Part shown: positions 1 to 6,338 of the stretch, one piece after another
Layout: the number at the start of each line of letters is the position of its first letter
Position numbering within the stretch: the first letter of the stretch is position 1
Source of the DNA: Proteiniphilum sp. UBA1403
Lineage (GTDB): Bacteria > Bacteroidota > Bacteroidia > Bacteroidales > Dysgonomonadaceae
Length of the DNA stretch: 7,842 bases
Reading direction: 5' to 3'
Assembly: GCA_002305715.1 (NCBI GenBank)
Contig: DBQD01000060.1
Span: 1-7,842 of the forward strand
Notes under the pieces: model-generated
Told to the model about the DNA's origin: nothing
Databases searched by the model: none
The model's input: only the letters and a program-made list of their open reading frames with translations
Position numbers and translations under genes: made by a program

Positions 1-1176
1 CCGATGGAGATCGTGCAAAAATACACTTTGGGCTTTCATGAAGTTTTGGCTCTTTTTAACACGCTTCCTCCCAGCATAGAACCGACTGCCACCGGGCACA
101 TCCTGGAACAGATTGAAATGATTAAAAAGATCCTTGAAGCCGGTTATGCATATGAGGTGAATGGTTCAATCTACTTCGATGTGGAGAAATACAGCCGTGA
201 ACATGACTACGGTACGCTGACCAACCGGAAACTGGAGGATCTGATGGAAGGTACACGTGAACTGGATGGTCAAGACGAAAAAAGAGGACGTCTCGATTTT
301 GCTCTTTGGATTAAGGCTAAGCCCGAAACATTGATGCAGTGGCCATCACCATGGAGTTGGGGGTTCCCAGGCTGGCACATCGAGTGCTCAGCCATGAGCA
401 CCAAGTACCTGGGAAAAACCTTCGACATTCACGGTGGAGGCATGGACTTGCAAGCTACACACCATACAAACGAGATTGCCCAATCACAGGCTTGCAATCA
501 TACAGCACCAGCTAAGTATTGGGTGCACACGAACATGCTCACTGTCAATGGCGCTCGCATGTCTAAAAGCGCCGGCAACGGATTCCTCCCAAAAGAATTA
601 TTTACCGGAAACCATCCACTGTTAGAACAGGGTTACTCACCCATGACAGTTCGTTTTTTCATGGCCCAGTCGCATTACCGAAGCACACTCGACTTTTCCA
701 ACGAAGCGCTGCAGGCTGCCGAAAAGGGATATAAAAAGCTAATGGAAAGTCTCTCAACCCTAGAGAAGTTAACACCTTCAGCCGCCTCCACAGTTAATAT
801 TGACGAACTTGAGCAACGTTGCTATGTGGCAATGGATGATGATTTTAACAGTCCCATGCTCATTGCCCATCTTTTTGAGGGTGTTCGCATTATCAATTCG
901 GCGAACGATAAAAAAGAAACGCTCTCCGAAGCCGATCTGGTCAAATTGAAGAAAATCATGCACACCTTCATCTTTGAAGTGTTAGGACTCATTGACGAGA
1001 CAAAACAGATAGCCGGCAGCGGGGTAATTGAAGGATTGATGCGACTGATCATCGATATTCGCCAGTCGGCTCGCAACAACAAAGATTGGGCAACTTCCGA
1101 TAAGATCCGAGATGCCTTGAAGGAGGCCGGAGTTACCTTAAAAGACACCAAAGATGGTGTAGAGTGGAGACTGTGA
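1..1176 (+). CDS. cysS: Cysteinyl-tRNA synthetase, 5' truncated by window edge
   Basis: Cytoplasmic class I aminoacyl-tRNA synthetase that charges tRNA-Cys with cysteine. The frame is open from base 1, and the visible 391 residues end in a normal family C-terminus (KDTKDGVEW), so about 100 N-terminal residues, including the HIGH motif and the first zinc Cys, lie upstream. Visible landmarks are the GWHIECSAMS zinc-ligand Cys (codon 385-387), HHTNE with the zinc His and Glu (460-474), and the KMSKS loop as RMSKS (556-570). After that loop the E. coli enzyme goes almost directly to its VRYF segment, whereas here about ten extra residues (around FTGNHPLLEQ) intervene, as in Bacteroidota CysRS. 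The ATG at 4 is internal (it reads PMEIVQKY) and is not a start. The stop lies 2 nt before yaaA, suggesting cotranscription. Identification is secure. Confidence 0.97.
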   Translation, partial: PMEIVQKYTLGFHEVLALFNTLPPSIEPTATGHILEQIEMIKKILEAGYAYEVNGSIYFDVEKYSREHDYGTLTNRKLEDLMEGTRELDGQDEKRGRLDFALWIKAKPETLMQWPSPWSWGFPGWHIECSAMSTKYLGKTFDIHGGGMDLQATHHTNEIAQSQACNHTAPAKYWVHTNMLTVNGARMSKSAGNGFLPKELFTGNHPLLEQGYSPMTVRFFMAQSHYRSTLDFSNEALQAAEKGYKKLMESLSTLEKLTPSAASTVNIDELEQRCYVAMDDDFNSPMLIAHLFEGVRIINSANDKKETLSEADLVKLKKIMHTFIFEVLGLIDETKQIAGSGVIEGLMRLIIDIRQSARNNKDWATSDKIRDALKEAGVTLKDTKDGVEWRL

Positions 1177-1178
1177 GC

Positions 1179-1940
1179 ATGCAAGTATTAATGTCTCCGG
1201 CAAAGCTGCTCTCTTTTCCGGATAGGAATGATAGGTTCACCACAACAGAACCGATGTTCCCCGAAAAGACAAAAGAGTTGATAACCGTTTGCCAACAGCT
1301 CACAGAAAAAGATTTTGGAACTATCATGAAGATCAATCCCAAGATGGCACGGGTGGTCTTTGAGCAGTTCCAGACTTTTTATTTCCCAACAACACCACAA
1401 CGCGCTGCAGCTTTGGCATACAATGGAATTGCCTATGCAGGATTGAATACACACGACTTCACAGATGAGGAAGTTGTTTTTGCGCAGCAGCATCTCAATA
1501 TCCTTTCGGGTCTCTACGGCATATTACGTCCGTTTGATCAGATCAAGCCATATCGTTTGGAGATGCAACGTCCTATCGTTCCCCTGGGATACAATACGCT
1601 TTATGATTTTTGGAAGGAGGAAGTCGAAAGCTATTTCAACGATAAATTCAAGAAGGAAGATAAAATAATCATCAATTTGAGTTCGGGTGAGTATGGAAAA
1701 GTCGTCAAACAAAATGCGCTCAATGCAGGGGTACGCATGATTGACATCCGGTTTCTGCAATTGGAACAAAACGACTTCAAGCAGGTTATCGTCCATACAA
1801 AAAAAGCTCGTGGTCTGATGGCACGTTATATCATTAAAAACAAAATTACCAGCGTAGAGAAAATAAAAGGATTTCATTACGAAGAGTATTTCTACCACCC
1901 TTCCCTGTCGAAAGAAAACGAATGGATCTTTGTTCGTTAA
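1179..1940 (+). CDS. yaaA: Peroxide stress protein YaaA (DUF328/UPF0246)
   Basis: A 253-residue member of the YaaA family (E. coli protein 258 aa). In E. coli YaaA limits free iron and protects DNA and proteins during hydrogen peroxide stress; structural work on the family suggests nucleic-acid binding. Family landmarks are the N-terminal MSPAKLL (residues 5-11), SGLYGILRPFDQIKPYRLEM (110-129), NLSSGEYGKVVK (166-177) and HTKKARGLMARYII (206-219). I chose ATG 1179 because it places the conserved SPAK motif at residue 6, as in E. coli. In-frame GTG codons at 1164 and 1173 would add residues that the family lacks and overlap cysS. A weak GGAG lies about 10 nt upstream (1166-1169), inside the cysS end. 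Stress regulation is known for E. coli; no regulatory site is visible here. Confidence 0.94.
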   Translation: MQVLMSPAKLLSFPDRNDRFTTTEPMFPEKTKELITVCQQLTEKDFGTIMKINPKMARVVFEQFQTFYFPTTPQRAAALAYNGIAYAGLNTHDFTDEEVVFAQQHLNILSGLYGILRPFDQIKPYRLEMQRPIVPLGYNTLYDFWKEEVESYFNDKFKKEDKIIINLSSGEYGKVVKQNALNAGVRMIDIRFLQLEQNDFKQVIVHTKKARGLMARYIIKNKITSVEKIKGFHYEEYFYHPSLSKENEWIFVR

Positions 1941-1952
1941 ACAAAAAATCAT

Positions 1953-3287
1953 ATGAATGCAAGAAGAGTAACATTTGCGTCCAAGATCGGTGTAATTGCT
2001 GCGGCAGCAGGCTCTGCCGTTGGTTTGGGAAATATATGGCGCTTCCCCAGTCAGACCGCTGATGGGGGTGGAGCCATCTTCATCCTAGTATATATTGGAT
2101 GCATTCTTTTTTTTGGAATACCTCTAATGGTGAGCGAGTTTGTAATTGGGAGATCATCCCGAGCCAATACAGCTGGTGCTTTCCACAAACTCTCACCTGG
2201 CACCCCTTGGAAGTGGGTTGGTCGTTTGGGTGTTCTCACCGGCTTCATCATCTTAGGATTTTACATGGTGGTCTGCGGTTGGACCTTGGACTATCTGATG
2301 CAATCTGTCACTGGTAACTTGCAAGGGATTGAAGATTTCTCGTCAAACTTCACCTCCTTGTTGTGTAACCCACTACGCCAAATTCTCTGGATGATTCTCT
2401 TTGCATTTTTAACAGCCTTTTTTATACTTTCCGGTGTAAAAAAAGGTATAGAACAATCGGCAAAGATTATGATGCCGATGCTCTTCCTTCTTCTCATCAT
2501 TTTAGCTGTACGTGCCATCATGCTAGATGGAGCATCTGGCGGTCTCACGTTTCTCTTCAAACCCAACCTTGATCATGTGAAACCAACAGTCTTTCTTGAT
2601 GCAATGGGGCAGGCCTTCTTCTCCCTTTCAATCGGCATGGGTTGTATGATTACCTATGGCTCCTACTTTGACAACCGCATCAATTTCACCCGAACAGCTA
2701 TGCAGGTTGCCACGCTCGACACGTTGGTAGCTATTCTCGCCGGCATAATTATCTTCCCTGCGGCCTTTGCACTTACTGCAAACCCTGCAACCATTGTCGA
2801 TGAGCTGGTAGCCGGTGGCCCCGGACTACTATTCATCACAATTCCCGAGTTATTCAACCAAATGCATGCCTCCTCGCTGTGGGCCTCCTTGTTCTTCTTC
2901 CTATTAGCCCTTGCTGCCATCACCTCCACCATTTCGTTGATGGAAGTTGTGACAGTTTATCTACACGAAGAATATAACCTATCCCGCAGAAAAAGCACAC
3001 TGCTTGTCACTGCGGGTGTAATGATATTGGGAGTAATCTCTTCACTTTCATCCTCCTTTTTCAACATCCTCGACATCAGCTCTGCCAAGTTCATGCTACC
3101 CATTGGTGGCCTCTTTATAAGTCTTTTCGTTGGATGGCATTTAGACCAGAAGCTCGTATATGCCGAACTGACCAACCAAGGTACAATAAAGATTGCCATT
3201 GGATTTTTAAAAATATATACCTTCCTGCTGCGCTTTATAGTGCCTCCGGCCATTGTTGCAATATTTATCTATGGTCTTATGGCTTAA
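1953..3287 (+). CDS. Na+-dependent transporter, NSS (SNF) family, 11-TM type
   Basis: Inner-membrane symporter of the neurotransmitter:sodium symporter family (LeuT, MhsT, Tyt1), which in bacteria usually import amino acids with Na+. The protein has 444 residues and about 11 hydrophobic helices, so it lacks the TM12 of LeuT. The signature GNIWRFP is at residues 26-32. By alignment from memory the numbering coincides with LeuT in TM1: Gly20, Ala22, Val23, Asn27 (Na+ sites) and Arg30 (outer gate). TM6 has the unwound SLSIGMG (224-230), with Ser224 for LeuT Thr254. TM8 has AAITSTIS (321-328), with Thr324 and Ser325 for the Na2 site. Asp256 sits where LeuT Na1-site Asn286 is expected. The ATG at 1953 starts 12 nt after yaaA with an A-rich leader and no clear Shine-Dalgarno. 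Substrate cannot be told from sequence; tryptophan, tyrosine or other hydrophobic amino acids are typical for the family. Confidence 0.92.
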   Translation: MNARRVTFASKIGVIAAAAGSAVGLGNIWRFPSQTADGGGAIFILVYIGCILFFGIPLMVSEFVIGRSSRANTAGAFHKLSPGTPWKWVGRLGVLTGFIILGFYMVVCGWTLDYLMQSVTGNLQGIEDFSSNFTSLLCNPLRQILWMILFAFLTAFFILSGVKKGIEQSAKIMMPMLFLLLIILAVRAIMLDGASGGLTFLFKPNLDHVKPTVFLDAMGQAFFSLSIGMGCMITYGSYFDNRINFTRTAMQVATLDTLVAILAGIIIFPAAFALTANPATIVDELVAGGPGLLFITIPELFNQMHASSLWASLFFFLLALAAITSTISLMEVVTVYLHEEYNLSRRKSTLLVTAGVMILGVISSLSSSFFNILDISSAKFMLPIGGLFISLFVGWHLDQKLVYAELTNQGTIKIAIGFLKIYTFLLRFIVPPAIVAIFIYGLMA

Positions 3288-3350
3288 TGCCTTAGGAAAT
3301 GGAAAATTCATTAAAGGAGTTTAAACAACATAAAACCGAAAAGAAACTGC

Positions 3351-3379
3351 TTTGCCTTCGCTATAAATGACTATTTTTG
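3351..3379 (+). promoter_or_regulatory. Bacteroidota-type promoter for the aroA operon
   Basis: TTTG at 3351-3354 (the -33 element) and TATTTTTG at 3372-3379, a full match to the TAnnTTTG -7 element of the Bacteroidota primary sigma factor. The spacer is 17 bp, at the short end of the usual range. Transcription would start near 3384-3387, leaving a leader of about 25 nt before the aroA ATG at 3409. It is the only strong match to this promoter form that I found in a gap, and it lies where a new transcript is expected. No clear terminator hairpin precedes it after the NSS gene. Confidence 0.6.
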
Positions 3380-3408
3380 CAGAACTTTAGCAAAAATGTC
3401 ACACAACA

Positions 3409-4638
3409 ATGCATTTGCAATATAAACTTACACCTCCTGATGCACTTTATGCTACTGTTCAGCTCCCTGCATCAAAAAGCATAAGCAACAGAGCGCTCAT
3501 TCTCAATGCGCTTAGCTTAAGTCCCTATTCCATCAGGAATCTATCAAACTGTGAAGATACACAAGTAATTATCGATGCTTTTAACTCCGACTCCAATGTG
3601 TTCGATGTGAAAGGTGCCGGCACAGCCATGCGTTTTCTCACGGCCTTCCTTGCCGGGATGGAGGGAGATTGGGTTATTAAGGGTTCCAAGCGGATGCACG
3701 AACGTCCTATCCACCCGTTGGTAGAAACACTCACAGCGTTGGGTGCCAATATCGAATATTTGGAGAAAGAGGGTTTTCCCCCATTGCACATCAAAGGTAG
3801 AAAACTTAAGGGTGGTGAAGTGTATCTCTCCGGTAACATTAGTTCGCAGTTTATCTCAGCTTTGCTGATGATAGCGCCGATTATGGAAAAGGGATTGATC
3901 ATGCACATCGAGAAAAAGATTGTCTCGAAGCCCTACATCGATCTTACCATAGCGATGATGGCTCAATGTGGTGTCACGGTAAAATGGATAGGGAACGACA
4001 TTGTAGTTAGACCACAGCAGTATCAGTCCACGGAACTGGTTGTTGAAACAGACTGGTCTGCAGCCTCCTACTGGTATGAAATGGTCTCTATGATTCCCAA
4101 TTCAGAAGTAAAACTACTCGGATTAATAAAAAATAGCCTCCAAGGTGATTCCAATGTGGCCAACCTGTTCAGTGATCTGGGTGTAACCACGGAATTTACC
4201 GAAGAGGGAGCCGTGCTTCGACACACAAAACGGAAAGCAAAAAAATTCTTTCACGATTTTGTAAATGAACCCGACTTGGCACAAACATTTGCAGCGACCT
4301 GTTGTTTTAAAGGTATTCCGTTCCTCTTTTCGGGCATCCAAAGCTTGAAAATCAAGGAGACAGATCGTGTGCAGGCTCTTATTAACGAATTAAAAAAATT
4401 GGGCTTTGTACTCAAAGAAACAGAAATTGGCATGCTCGAATGGGATGGCGAGCGCTGTACTCCAGAAAAGGACCCTGCTATCGACACCTACGATGATCAT
4501 CGCATGGCCATGTCCCTTGCCCCTGGAGCATTGGTGTTCAAAACGCTAAACATCAATAATCCCGAAGTGGTTACAAAATCCTATCCTCACTTCTGGGATG
4601 ATTTGAAAAGAGCAGGCTTTCAAATTGAAGAAAGGTAA
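3409..4638 (+). CDS. aroA: 3-phosphoshikimate 1-carboxyvinyltransferase (EPSP synthase)
   Basis: Sixth step of the shikimate pathway: joins phosphoenolpyruvate and shikimate-3-phosphate to give EPSP and phosphate, in the cytoplasm. The protein has 409 residues, slightly shorter than E. coli AroA (427). Equivalents of the E. coli active-site residues are visible: Lys23, Ser24 and Arg28 in ASKSISNR (Lys22, Ser23, Arg27); the SSQF segment; Asp289 in EPDLAQ (Asp313); Lys316, Glu317 and Arg320 in KETDR (Lys340, Glu341, Arg344); Arg365 in DDHRMAM (Arg386); and Lys390 in VVTKSYP (Lys411). The PEP/glyphosate loop reads GAGTAMRFL (69-77) where E. coli has NAGTAMRPL, so Asn94 and Pro101 are replaced by Gly69 and Phe76. 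The ATG at 3409 has no Shine-Dalgarno but follows a good promoter. First gene of an apparent three-gene operon, with no other aromatic-pathway gene in the window. Confidence 0.96.
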   Translation: MHLQYKLTPPDALYATVQLPASKSISNRALILNALSLSPYSIRNLSNCEDTQVIIDAFNSDSNVFDVKGAGTAMRFLTAFLAGMEGDWVIKGSKRMHERPIHPLVETLTALGANIEYLEKEGFPPLHIKGRKLKGGEVYLSGNISSQFISALLMIAPIMEKGLIMHIEKKIVSKPYIDLTIAMMAQCGVTVKWIGNDIVVRPQQYQSTELVVETDWSAASYWYEMVSMIPNSEVKLLGLIKNSLQGDSNVANLFSDLGVTTEFTEEGAVLRHTKRKAKKFFHDFVNEPDLAQTFAATCCFKGIPFLFSGIQSLKIKETDRVQALINELKKLGFVLKETEIGMLEWDGERCTPEKDPAIDTYDDHRMAMSLAPGALVFKTLNINNPEVVTKSYPHFWDDLKRAGFQIEER

Positions 4639-4645
4639 TTAATTT

Positions 4646-5074
4646 ATGCAACTCATTCTGTTATTTCTCGGAATTATCCTCTTTTTCGTATTGGCACTTA
4701 CCATCACTAATTATGTCCAGAAAAAAAGAGGAAATACCACACCTCGTGAGGTTCCATCCCCTGCCATCGATTTAGATGGAGGTTGCTGTGGTGCACACGA
4801 AATATGTGAAAAAGACAGCCTCATCGCTGCATTTTCAGAACAACCGGAATACTTCGATGACGAGGAACTCGATAAATTCGTCCGACGAGAATCAGATCAA
4901 TATACGCCAGGAGAAGCCGACGAGTTTCGGGAAGTTTTCTATTCTGTTCTTGATGAGGAAAAGCCACGTTGGGTACGTAGTCTTCAAATGAGAGGGATCT
5001 CTCTTCCCGATCAACTGAAGGACGAAGTATTGATGTTTGTGAATGAACTGAGAGCGAACAAAATGCACGCCTGA
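4646..5074 (+). CDS. Conserved hypothetical membrane-anchored protein with CCxxHxxC motif
   Basis: A 142-residue protein of unknown function that resembles small proteins I recall from Bacteroidales but cannot name. Residues 3-21 form one hydrophobic helix followed by QKKRG, so by the positive-inside rule the remainder is probably cytoplasmic. GGCCGAHEICEKDSL (45-59) contains Cys47, Cys48, His51 and Cys54, a plausible metal or Fe-S ligand set. The rest is soluble and acidic: YFDDEELDKF (69-78), TPGEADEFREVFY (87-99), then WVRSLQMRGISLPDQLKDE (109-127). No catalytic motif is recognised. It starts 7 nt after aroA, with AAAGG at 4631-4635 as a possible ribosome site, and ends 11 nt before the metal permease. 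That position and the Cys/His cluster make a role in metal handling possible, but this is inference. The reading frame itself is well supported by spacing and composition. Confidence 0.85.
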   Translation: MQLILLFLGIILFFVLALTITNYVQKKRGNTTPREVPSPAIDLDGGCCGAHEICEKDSLIAAFSEQPEYFDDEELDKFVRRESDQYTPGEADEFREVFYSVLDEEKPRWVRSLQMRGISLPDQLKDEVLMFVNELRANKMHA

Positions 5075-5085
5075 TACAGGAACAG

Positions 5086-5922
5086 ATGAATATCCCGGAA
5101 CTGCTCGAGTATGCCTTCTTTCGGAATGCCCTTTTGGGGAGTCTCTTTGCTAGCATAGCCTGTGGCATCATTGGCACCTATATTGTCACGCGTAGGCTAG
5201 TATTTATCAGTGGTGGTATCACGCACGCCTCTTTTGGAGGCTTGGGTATTGGTTTTTACTTCTCTCTCCATCCCATCTTGTCGGCCATGGTATTCTCTGT
5301 CCTCTCTGCCTTTGGCATTCAGTGGCTTTCCCGCAAGCAGGGAGTGCGGGAAGACTCAGCTATTGCGGTCTTCTGGTCGCTCGGTATGGCGCTGGGAATT
5401 GTACTCACCTTCCTCACACCCGGTTATGCACCCAACCTCTCGGAATATCTATTTGGCAATATCCTCACCATTACACCTTCTGATATTGTAGCGTTGGGTA
5501 TCTTATCACTGGTGCTGATGCTTTTCTTCGTACTCTTTTATCACGACATCGTATCGGTTTCCTTCGATACCGAATTCGCACAAACCAAGCGCATCCCCAC
5601 CCAGTTTATTGAATACTCGTTGATGCTGTTTATCGCGGTAACCATTGTTCTAAATATCAGACTAGTAGGTATTGTTTTGCTCATGTCACTCATCACCGTA
5701 CCGCAGATGACAGCCAACCTATTCACTGTAAACTATTCGAAAATCATCGCCCTTTCCATCATTTTCAGCTTTGTGGGATGTGTATCTGGACTGTTTCTTT
5801 CCTATTATCTGAATGTACCTTCCGGCGCCTTCATCATCTTCGTACTCATCGTCATGTTTTTTATTGCCAAAGCCGTGAAAGCTTACAGTAGAAAAAGCGC
5901 TAAAACACAAGCACAAGCTTGA
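5086..5922 (+). CDS. Metal ABC transporter permease, ABC-3 family (ZnuB/TroC/MntB type)
   Basis: Integral inner-membrane subunit of a zinc- or manganese-type ABC importer. The protein has 278 residues, normal for the family, with about eight or nine hydrophobic segments. Family landmarks are GGITHASFGGLGIG (43-56; the family's SHAxxxG element), the YLFGNILTITPSD segment (121-133; YLFG in many homologues), LVGIVLLMSLITVPQMTANL (193-212; the ABC-3 VGxLLxxALxxxPxxTA region) and PSGAFI (245-250). A short basic C-terminal tail (KAYSRKSAKTQAQA) would be cytoplasmic. ATG 5086 follows the upstream stop by 11 nt, with AGGA at 5078-5081 as a close-set ribosome site. No ATP-binding subunit or solute-binding lipoprotein is within the window, so its partners must be encoded elsewhere. 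Whether the metal is Zn, Mn or Fe cannot be decided from the permease. Confidence 0.92.
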   Translation: MNIPELLEYAFFRNALLGSLFASIACGIIGTYIVTRRLVFISGGITHASFGGLGIGFYFSLHPILSAMVFSVLSAFGIQWLSRKQGVREDSAIAVFWSLGMALGIVLTFLTPGYAPNLSEYLFGNILTITPSDIVALGILSLVLMLFFVLFYHDIVSVSFDTEFAQTKRIPTQFIEYSLMLFIAVTIVLNIRLVGIVLLMSLITVPQMTANLFTVNYSKIIALSIIFSFVGCVSGLFLSYYLNVPSGAFIIFVLIVMFFIAKAVKAYSRKSAKTQAQA

Positions 5923-5935
5923 GTATAGTCAAACG

Positions 5936-5954
5936 TTGATTGGTCGACCATCAA
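5936..5954. repeat. Imperfect palindrome after the metal permease, possible weak terminator
   Basis: TTGAT-T-GGTCGACC-ATCAA: nine complementary positions per side with one bulged T (5941 or its neighbour), around the perfect 10-bp palindrome TGGTCGACCA (5941-5950). It begins 13 bp after the permease stop. As RNA it could fold into a seven-pair stem with a TCGA loop, but only TTT follows (5955-5957), so it would be a poor intrinsic terminator. It could equally be a dyad binding site or chance. Confidence 0.4.
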
Positions 5955-6221
5955 TTTGTGCACCACCTCTACCAACTTACCTCTCAATAGGGTAGCAATA
6001 AATGCATTCCCGGAGGAAGCAGATCCCACATTCGTTCACCCACAGCAATGATCACAGTTTACCGATTCATACCATGCAACCCTCAATTGCAGCATAAAAC
6101 GCCCCTGCCAGATATCCATTTCTGCCTATTACTCCAACCTTGTTCATGATAAAAAAAGGACTTTCACTTTTGTAAGCGAGTAAAATCTGCATCAGTCGAT
6201 AGAAATTGTCGATCCATTTAG

Positions 6222-6328
6222 AGCCCCAAAAAGTAACAAAAAGGTTTGAGATTATATGTATCCGTCGCATTTAAACAATAAAATGCACATTTTTCAGTTA
6301 TGATGTATGAGTAATAAAGCCCCAAAAA
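6222..6328 (+). repeat. 11-bp direct repeat AGCCCCAAAAA (two copies)
   Basis: Exact copies at 6222-6232 and 6318-6328, start to start 96 bp. The second copy ends 10 bp before the GTG start of the lipoprotein gene, so it would lie in its ribosome-binding region. Two copies of an 11-mer in 400 bp is unusual but may be chance, because the 3' half is an A run. No function is claimed. Confidence 0.35.
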
Positions 6329-6338
6329 ACGGTAGAGA

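Larger units (their letters stand above)
5923..6338. other. 416-bp intergenic region without a supported gene
   Basis: No + strand reading frame of note, no tRNA- or rRNA-like sequence and no strong terminator was seen. Contents are the palindrome at 5936-5954 and a minus-strand open frame at 6067-6270 (67 codons, ATG at 6270). Further protein-like minus-strand pieces in other frames are broken by stops, including VIIAVGERMWD near 6058-6026 and GNAFIATLLRGK near 6014-5979. An 11-bp direct repeat lies at 6222-6232 and 6318-6328. The only promoter-like pair before the lipoprotein gene is weak: CTTG 6139-6142 and CACTTTTG 6165-6172, one mismatch to TAnnTTTG, 22-bp spacer. The region therefore holds the unidentified promoter of the lipoprotein gene and possibly the remains of an old minus-strand gene. 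Confidence 0.55.

Noticed and set aside
4..6. ATG at base 4 as the start of the first gene
   Set aside because: The frame is open to base 1 and the residues there are internal to CysRS; about 100 N-terminal residues with HIGH are missing.
1164..1178. GTG starts at 1164 or 1173 for yaaA
   Set aside because: They add residues absent from the family and overlap cysS; ATG 1179 puts SPAK at the normal place.
822..1184. 120-codon minus-strand open frame inside cysS
   Set aside because: Antisense to a strongly conserved gene; the product has no recognisable motif.
1524..1952. 142-codon minus-strand open frame inside yaaA
   Set aside because: Shadow of a conserved coding region; no promoter or domain support.
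3288..3408. Terminator or small RNA in the gap before aroA
   Set aside because: No stable hairpin with a T run was found; GTTTAAAC at 3319-3326 is only a short palindrome.
6067..6270. 67-codon minus-strand frame as an intact small gene
   Set aside because: No promoter, ribosome site or recognised family; neighbouring frames look like remnants, so it is reported only as a possible decayed piece.
5923..6338. tRNA or other structured RNA gene in the large gap
   Set aside because: No cloverleaf arms or T-loop consensus in a plausible arrangement on either strand.
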